DNA of 64,000 nt from DATARH01 sp963746885 (lineage in GTDB: Bacteria > Pseudomonadota > Alphaproteobacteria > ATCC43930 > CGMCC-115725): assembly GCA_963746885.1 (NCBI GenBank), contig CAVVDM010000015.1, forward strand, positions 186,001 to 250,000, written 5' to 3'. A program made the translations under genes and the position numbers. The notes beneath the pieces were generated by a model that saw only the letters and a list, made by a program, of their open reading frames with translations, was not told the origin of the DNA and searched no databases. Positions 58,674 to 64,000 of the stretch are shown one piece after another (positions within the stretch are counted from its first letter, which is position 1; the number at the start of each line of letters is the position of its first letter).

Positions 58674-59909
58674 CTACGCTCGCGTGTCGAGCGCGGCGGC
58701 GATGCGGTCGGCGAGGCGACGGGCGACCTCGCGCTTGGTCATCGCCGGCCAATCCTCGACCCCGTCGCGATCGACCAGGTGGATCGTGTTGCGGTCGCCG
58801 CCGAACGTGCCGGTGCCGGGCGACACGTCGTTGGCCAGGATCCAGTCGCAGCCCTTGCGGATGCGCTTGTCGCGGGCGTTGGCGACGACGTTCTCGGTCT
58901 CAGCGGCAAAGCCGACGACGAGCGCGGGCCGGTCGTTGCGGTGGCGGGCGATCGTCGCGAGGATGTCGGGGTTTTCGACGAGGCGCAGCGTCGGCGGCCC
59001 GCTCCCGTCCTTTTTCAGCTTCTGCGTGGTGGCGCTTTCGACCCGCCAGTCCGAGACCGCCGCCGCCATCACCGCGACATCGACCGGCAACGCCGCCTCG
59101 CTCGCCGCCAGCATCTGTTGCGCGGTCTCGACCGAGACCAGCGCGACGCCCGGAGGCGTCGGCTCCTGGGTCGGCCCGGACACCAGCACCGTCTCGGCGC
59201 CGAGCGCCGCAAGTGCGGCGGCGATGGCGTGGCCCTGCTTGCCCGAGGAATGGTTCGACAGATAGCGCACCGGGTCGATCGGCTCGCGGGTCGGGCCACT
59301 GGTGATCAGCGCGCGGCGCCCGGCGAGGCTCCCTGACTTGATTTTCGGCTCCCCGGTGAAGAAGCGACAGACGGCTTCGAGAATCTCGGCGGGTTCTGCC
59401 ATGCGACCGAACCCGATCTCGCCGCATGCAAGCTCGCCGGCGCCGGGACCGACCCGCAATACGCCGCGCGCCGCCAGTGTCGCGAGATTCGCCTGTGTCG
59501 CGGGGTGCGCCCACATCTGCGCATTCATCGCCGGCGCGGTCAGCACCGGTTTGTCCGAGGCGAGCAGCGTCGTCGCGGCGAGGTCGTCGGCCAGCCCCGC
59601 CGCCATGCGCGCGATCAGGTCGGCCGTCGCCGGCGCGACGACGAGGAGGTCGGCTTCGCGCGACAGCCGGATGTGGCCCATTTCGCTTTCGTCGGTCAGC
59701 GACCACAATTCGCCATATACCTTGTCCTCGCTCAGCGAAGCGACCGACAACGGCGTCACGAATCGGTGCGCCGCCGCGGTCATCACGCAGCGCACCGCGG
59801 CGCCCTCGGCGCGCAGGCGGCGAATCAGCTCGAGGCATTTATAGGCGGCGATGCCGCCCGCGATGATCAGCAGAATGCGTCGGCCCTGAAGCAGCAAGTA
59901 CGCCTCCAT
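58674..59909 (-). CDS. coaBC: Bifunctional phosphopantothenoylcysteine decarboxylase/synthase
   Basis: Makes 4'-phosphopantetheine for coenzyme A. The N-terminal flavin decarboxylase has RRILLIIAGGIAAYKCLELI, TAPAMNAQMWAHPA and GELACGEIGFGRM; the C-terminal synthetase has ALITSGPTREPIDPVRYLSN, SGKQGHAIAAALA, MAAAVSDWRV and KKGCDWILANDV-like GCDWILANDVSPGTG. The 411-residue length matches. The first codons lack a good ribosome binding site, so the exact start is uncertain. Confidence 0.93.
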   Translation of the reverse strand: MEAYLLLQGRRILLIIAGGIAAYKCLELIRRLRAEGAAVRCVMTAAAHRFVTPLSVASLSEDKVYGELWSLTDESEMGHIRLSREADLLVVAPATADLIARMAAGLADDLAATTLLASDKPVLTAPAMNAQMWAHPATQANLATLAARGVLRVGPGAGELACGEIGFGRMAEPAEILEAVCRFFTGEPKIKSGSLAGRRALITSGPTREPIDPVRYLSNHSSGKQGHAIAAALAALGAETVLVSGPTQEPTPPGVALVSVETAQQMLAASEAALPVDVAVMAAAVSDWRVESATTQKLKKDGSGPPTLRLVENPDILATIARHRNDRPALVVGFAAETENVVANARDKRIRKGCDWILANDVSPGTGTFGGDRNTIHLVDRDGVEDWPAMTKREVARRLADRIAAALDTRA

Positions 59910-60111
59910 CTGCGCCGGCGGCCAGTATGCTACGGCTGCTCGACCGGAGCGAGAACAGCCGACAGCCTATCGCATTTGCGCACCGAATACGCCGCGCCCC
60001 AGCGACAGGCGGCCGTTTTGCCAGAGGAAATCGGGTTTGCCGCAAGCCGGCGGGTTGCATTGGCCGCGCCCGCCTGACACAATGCGGCAACGCAACAGAG
60101 GCTGATCAACG

Positions 60112-60552
60112 ATGCATCGTCATGTTTGGCGCGTGATTGCTGTGTTTTTGTTGGCGGCGGCGGCGCCCAATCTTGCGGCCGGCCGGCCGATTAAATTGCC
60201 GGTGCCGGCCAATCCGCTGCGCGTGTTGGTCGCCGACGCCGCGCACGGCCAGCAGATCTTCCAGGCCCGCTGCAGCGTTTGCCACACGGTGCAGGCAGGC
60301 GGGCCGAACAAGTTCGGGCCGAACCTGCATGGCCTTATCGGGCGGCACGCCGGCGAGGTGCCGGGATACAATTATTCGCCGGCCATGCGCGCCGCGGGCG
60401 CGATGGGTCTCGTATGGAGTCCGGTAACCCTCGATCCCTATATCGAAAATCCGCACAAGAATATCCCGGGAGACAAGATGCCGTTTCCCGGGATTCCCAA
60501 CCAAGCCGATCGCGACGCTGTTATCGCTTATCTCGAGCAGGCAACGCGCTAG
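60112..60552 (+). CDS. Class I cytochrome c (c2/c550 type)
   Basis: A 146-residue periplasmic cytochrome with signal peptide VWRVIAVFLLAAAAPNLAAG, haem site CSVCH near residue 60, and the distal methionine in NIPGDKMPFPGI. GPNLHGLIGRHAGEVPGYNYS is typical of the c2 family. A promoter-like TTGCAT-17-CACAAT precedes it (60055-60083). The next gene, 28 bases on, is an outer-membrane cytochrome-porin, so this cytochrome probably exchanges electrons with it. Confidence 0.9.
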   Translation: MHRHVWRVIAVFLLAAAAPNLAAGRPIKLPVPANPLRVLVADAAHGQQIFQARCSVCHTVQAGGPNKFGPNLHGLIGRHAGEVPGYNYSPAMRAAGAMGLVWSPVTLDPYIENPHKNIPGDKMPFPGIPNQADRDAVIAYLEQATR

Positions 60553-60580
60553 AGCACATTAGGGATTAAGGAGCAAGCCG

Positions 60581-61955
60581 GTGACTGCGAAATTTACGAA
60601 GCCGGGCATCGTAATTTCCTTGCCGCGATACGTGGTCGGCGATTATCGCCGGCCAATTCTTCGCGACGCCGGCGGCGGCGTTGCCGAGTTATGCACGGCA
60701 GACCGGACAGCCGTGCGCTTCCTGCCACATGGGCTTCCCCGAGCTGACCCCCACCGGCCGCGCCTTCAAGCTCAACGGCTATGTCTGGGGCGGCGGCAAG
60801 TCGAAGCTGCCGCCACTCGCCGTGATGCTGCAGCCGTCCTTTACGCACACCGATGTCGGACAGCCGGGCGGTGCGGCGCCGCCGACCTTCGGTCCGAACG
60901 ACAACATCGCCTTGCAGCAGGCCTCGCTGTTTTATGGCGGGGCGATCGCCACCGATCTCGGCATCGGCGCCTTTGCACAGATGACCTATGACATGGCATC
61001 ACAGCGCGTCGGCTGGGACAATGTTGACGTCCGCTTTGCCCACACGACGACGATGGGCGACAAGAGCTTCCTCTACGGTCTGACCTTCAACAACAACCCG
61101 ACCGCGCAGGACGTCTGGAACACGACCCCGGCGTGGCGCTTTCCCTATATCAGTTCGACGGTGGCGCCGACGCCGGCGGCCGCGGCATTGGTCGAGGGCG
61201 GCCTGGGGCAGCAAGTCGCCGGGCTCGGCGGCTATATGCTGTGGGACGACCTGATTTATATGGAGGTGACCGGATACCGCACGTTATCGACCCACACCCA
61301 GACGTTTCTCGGTGTCGATACAGGCGGCGAGAACGGCATGAGCGGCGTCTCGCCCTATTGGCGCGCTGCCCTTGCGCCCAAATGGGGCAATAACAGCGCC
61401 GAGGTCGGCGTCTTCGGGCTGTCGAGCGCACTGTATCCGCAGCGCATCACCACCAACGGCACCGACCAGCTGACCGATGTCGGCATCGACGCGCAATATC
61501 AGTTCATCGGCGAGCGCGACGGCATCTCGTTGCATGCCAGCTGGATTCACGAGACGCAGGATTGGAATGCGAGCGCGCCGCTGGGATTCACCGCCAACGC
61601 GCACGATTCGCTGAACAGCGTCAACGCCAAGGTTTCCTACCTCTACGATCAGACCGTCGGTGCGAGCGTCGGGTATTTCAACATCAGCGGCACCAAGGAC
61701 CCGGGCCTCTACGCGCCAGATCCGATCGGCGGCAGCAACAACGGCAGCCCGGGCAGCAGCGGCTGGATCGCCGAAGTCGATTACATGCCGTTCAACAAGG
61801 GCGGCCCGTCGTTCTGGCCGTGGCTCAACGCCAAGTTCTCGTTGCAATACACCGCGTATAACCGGTTCAACGGCGCCAGCACAAATTATGACGGGTTCGG
61901 GCGCAACGCGTCCGACAACAACACGCTGTTCCTGGCCGCTTGGTTCGCGTTCTGA
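60581..61955 (+). CDS. Cyc2-like fused cytochrome-porin, outer membrane (frameshifted)
   Basis: A GTG start at 60581 with an AAGGAG site begins a signal peptide (VTAKFTKPGIVISL). One extra base between about 60622 and 60645 breaks the frame, which resumes IIAGQFFATPAAALPSYARQ. Directly after it comes a single haem site, QTGQPCASCH, then FPELTPTGRAFKLNGYVWG. The remaining 370 residues are alternating beta strands with many aromatic girdle residues, ending in AWFAF, the terminal phenylalanine typical of barrels. Full length is 457. This layout, one haem plugged into a barrel, is that of Cyc2 iron-oxidation proteins; the electron source here is unknown. Confidence 0.72.
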
Positions 61956-61966
61956 CGAACGCTGAT

Positions 61967-63542
61967 TTAACCGGCGAAGAGCAACGCCGCCGCAATTCCG
62001 ACGAGGGCCGCGGCGGCGATCCACAGCGGCGCGGCGAGGATCGGCAACAGGCGCGCGCGGTGAGCGGCCTGCGCGGCGAGTGTTTCGGCGTGCAGCACGA
62101 CGCCGCCTTGCGACCAGTCGCCGATCAGCCGGTCGAGGCTGCGCAATAGGCGCGGCACCTCGCTCGGCGGCCTCGATCAGCGCGTCGATGCGCTGGCGCA
62201 GGCGCGCTTCGGGGCCGCGGTTGTCGCGCACCCATTGTTCGACCAGGGGCTGAGCCAGGCTCCAGATGTTGACGCTCGGATCGAGCCGTCGCCCGACGCC
62301 TTCGACCAGCACCATCGTCTTTTGCAGCAGCAGGAGTTGGGGCTGCGTCTCCATCTCGAACTGCTCGGTCACCTGAAAGAGCTGCGATAAGAGGCGGGCG
62401 ATCGAGATCTCGTGCAACGGACGGCCGAGGATCGGCTCGCCGATCGAGCGGCAGGCCTGGGTGAAGGCATCGAGCGAGCGGCGTCGCGGCACATAGCCGG
62501 CCTCGAAATGTACCTCGGCAACCCGCCGATAATCGCCCGACAGAAAGCCGACCAGCATATCGGCGAGGTAATAGCGGGTCTGCCGGTCGAGCCGGCCCAT
62601 GATGCCGAAATCGACCACCGCGAGCGCGCCGTCCGCATCGACGAACAGATTGCCGGGATGCTGGTCGGCGTGAAAAAATCCGTCGCGGAACACCTGCTTG
62701 AAAAACGCCGCCGCGGCGTTGCGCAACAAATCGGGGATCGAATGGCCGGCGGCGATCAGCGCGCGGCGGTCGTCGACCCGGATGCCGGCGATCCGCTCGG
62801 TGGTCAGCACGCTATGCCCGGTGCGCCGCCAATCGACCTGCGGTACGCGAAAGCCCGCATCGCCGGCGAAGTTTTCGCGCAACTCGGAAGCGGCCGCCGC
62901 CTCGTAGCGCAGATCCATCTCGATCTGGACCGATTGCGCCAGCGTCTCGACCACCTCGACCGGCTTCAAGCGGCGCAGCGCCGGCCGGGTGCGCTCGATC
63001 AGCCGCGCCAGCCACAGGAACAGGTCGAGATCGCGAGCGAAGGCGCGGGCGATGCCCGGCCGCAGCACCTTGACCGCGACCTCTTGCCCCTCGGTCGTCA
63101 CCGCGAAATGGACCTGCGCGATCGATGCCGCGGCGATTGCGGTCTCGTCGAAGGCGGTGAACAGGCTGGCGAGGGGCTGTCCGAACTCGGCCTCGATCAG
63201 CGCGCGGGCCTGCGACCCTGGAAACGGCGGCAGGCGGTCCTGCAGCCGCGCGAGGTCTTCGGCGATCTCGTCGCCCAGAAGGTCGGCGCGGGTCGCCAGG
63301 ATCTGGCCGAGCTTGATGAAGCTCGGACCCATCTCGCTGAGCGCGGCGGCCAGACGCTCGCCGGGCCGCGCCGCTGCGCCGCTGCGTCGCCGAAGGAGGC
63401 GGGTCACCTGCAGCCACGGGGCGGCCGCCGAGACGCGGTTGCCAAAGGTCAGGATCGGAAACAGCGCGTCGTGCCGCGCCAGAATCACCCCGATCCGGGC
63501 AAGGCGGGCGAGGTGGCGGACGCTGCGCAGGAACCCGAACAC
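61967..63542 (-). CDS. ubiB: UbiB ubiquinone biosynthesis kinase-like protein (frameshifted)
   Basis: Atypical kinase/ATPase needed for ubiquinone synthesis, membrane-anchored at the C-terminus. The KxGQ motif is FIKLGQILATRADLL, with EVAVKVLRPG (lysine), FFHADQHPGNLFV and VVDFGIMGRL (metal aspartate). The frame breaks at about 62158-62161; removing one base continues LIEAAERVPRLLRSLDRLI and ends in the anchor WIAAAALVGIAAALLFAG, for 524 residues. It starts 13 bases after ubiE. Likely a sequence error. Confidence 0.9.
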
Positions 63543-63555
63543 GAGCGGCGGACGA

Positions 63556-64000
63556 TCAGAGCCGCCAGGCCGAATGGAGCGCCGCGATGCCGCCGGTCAG
63601 ATTGCGGTAGCGCGCACGCTCCAACCCGGCCGCCGCGATCATCTCCGCCAGCGCACTCTGCGTCGGAAAGCGGCGGATGCTCTCGACGAGATAAGTATAG
63701 GCGTCGCGATTGCCGGTGACGATCTGGCCGAGCAGGGGCAGCACCCGGAAGCTGTAGAGATCGTAGAGCGGCTGTAACAGCGGCGTCACGGCAGGGGTGA
63801 ATTCGAGGCACAGAAACCGGCCGCCCGGCTTCAGCACGCGTCGCGCCTCGGCCAAGGTTCGCTCGATATGGGTCACGTTGCGCAGCCCGAAGGCGATCGT
63901 ATAGAGGTCGAACGAGCGGTCGGCAAAGGGCAGCGCCTCGGCGTCGCCGCCGAGCCACTCGATGCCGTCGAGGATGCCGGCGTCGAGCGCGTTGGCGCGG
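63556..64000 (-). CDS. ubiE: UbiE C-methyltransferase, cut by window edge
   Basis: The C-terminal 147 residues of the ubiquinone/menaquinone C-methyltransferase. WLGGDAEALPFADRSFDL, YTIAFGLRNVTHIERTL and VLKPGGRFLCLEF are family marks, with YTYLVESIRRFPTQSALAEM and the C-terminal YRNLTGGIAALHSAWRL. The SAM-binding start lies beyond the right edge. It is in the ubiE-ubiB order conserved in alphaproteobacteria. Confidence 0.92.
   Translation of the reverse strand, partial: RANALDAGILDGIEWLGGDAEALPFADRSFDLYTIAFGLRNVTHIERTLAEARRVLKPGGRFLCLEFTPAVTPLLQPLYDLYSFRVLPLLGQIVTGNRDAYTYLVESIRRFPTQSALAEMIAAAGLERARYRNLTGGIAALHSAWRL

Overview
The window is a high-GC chromosomal segment from an alphaproteobacterium. 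The lineage call rests on a CtrA/ChpT pair, a DivL-type kinase, and the dut-coaBC/ubiB-ubiE neighbourhood. Order-level placement (Hyphomicrobiales or Rhodospirillales) cannot be decided from the sequence alone. Genes are dense and mostly metabolic, and no CRISPR array or phage structural region is visible.

Layout. 1-1068: right end of an integrated element, with a broken tyrosine integrase, an Xis-like gene and the 3' half of tRNA-Thr(GGU) as attachment site. 1215-8933: succinate-semialdehyde dehydrogenase, ammonium channel, a glycosyltransferase-like protein, glutathione reductase, a dihaem cytochrome c and a core MetE-like protein. 8959-9985: IS5-type remnant, a tiny membrane protein and a DUF2147 protein. 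10031-15891: homogentisate-dioxygenase-like protein, two hydrolases, PurM, an orphan Hpt protein and a REC-EAL protein. 16142-20852: branched-chain amino acid type ABC transporter with a fused LivM-LivG. 20992-21306: tRNA-Leu(UAA) interrupted by a 226-nt group I intron. 21382-30559: CinA-like protein, methionine aminopeptidase, PBP1C and alpha-2-macroglobulin. 30686-36586: tartronate-semialdehyde-type reductase, DivL-like kinase, ahcY and aroE. 36639-45253: glutathione transferases, class III CoA-transferases, amidohydrolases and a methyltransferase. 45350-47320: FliJ-like protein, CtrA and ChpT. 47369-52945: MobA, FdhD, a hypothetical gene and a CBS-BON gene, each of the last two with an FNR/FixK-type box upstream, an amidohydrolase, and a methyltransferase of foreign base composition. 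52972-64000: pyridoxal kinase, CitE-like lyase, MoeB, CysK, an Rrf2 regulator, Dut, CoaBC, a cytochrome c plus Cyc2-like porin-cytochrome pair, UbiB and UbiE (cut by the window edge).

How genes work together. CtrA (D51) and ChpT sit tail to tail, and DivL (Y546 in place of the kinase histidine) lies 12 kb away, so three members of the CckA-ChpT-CtrA phosphorelay are in one window. PBP1C with alpha-2-macroglobulin is a known envelope-defence pair. Cysteine synthase, MoeB and an Rrf2 regulator form a sulfur cluster. The cytochrome c and porin-cytochrome pair looks like an outer-membrane electron conduit placed inside an otherwise conserved housekeeping block.

Data quality. Ten or more genes, including ctrA, ahcY and ubiB, carry single-base insertions. 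Removing one base per site (four in ahcY) restores a full-length protein every time. This points to sequencing or assembly error rather than real gene decay, and these genes are annotated here at their full extent.
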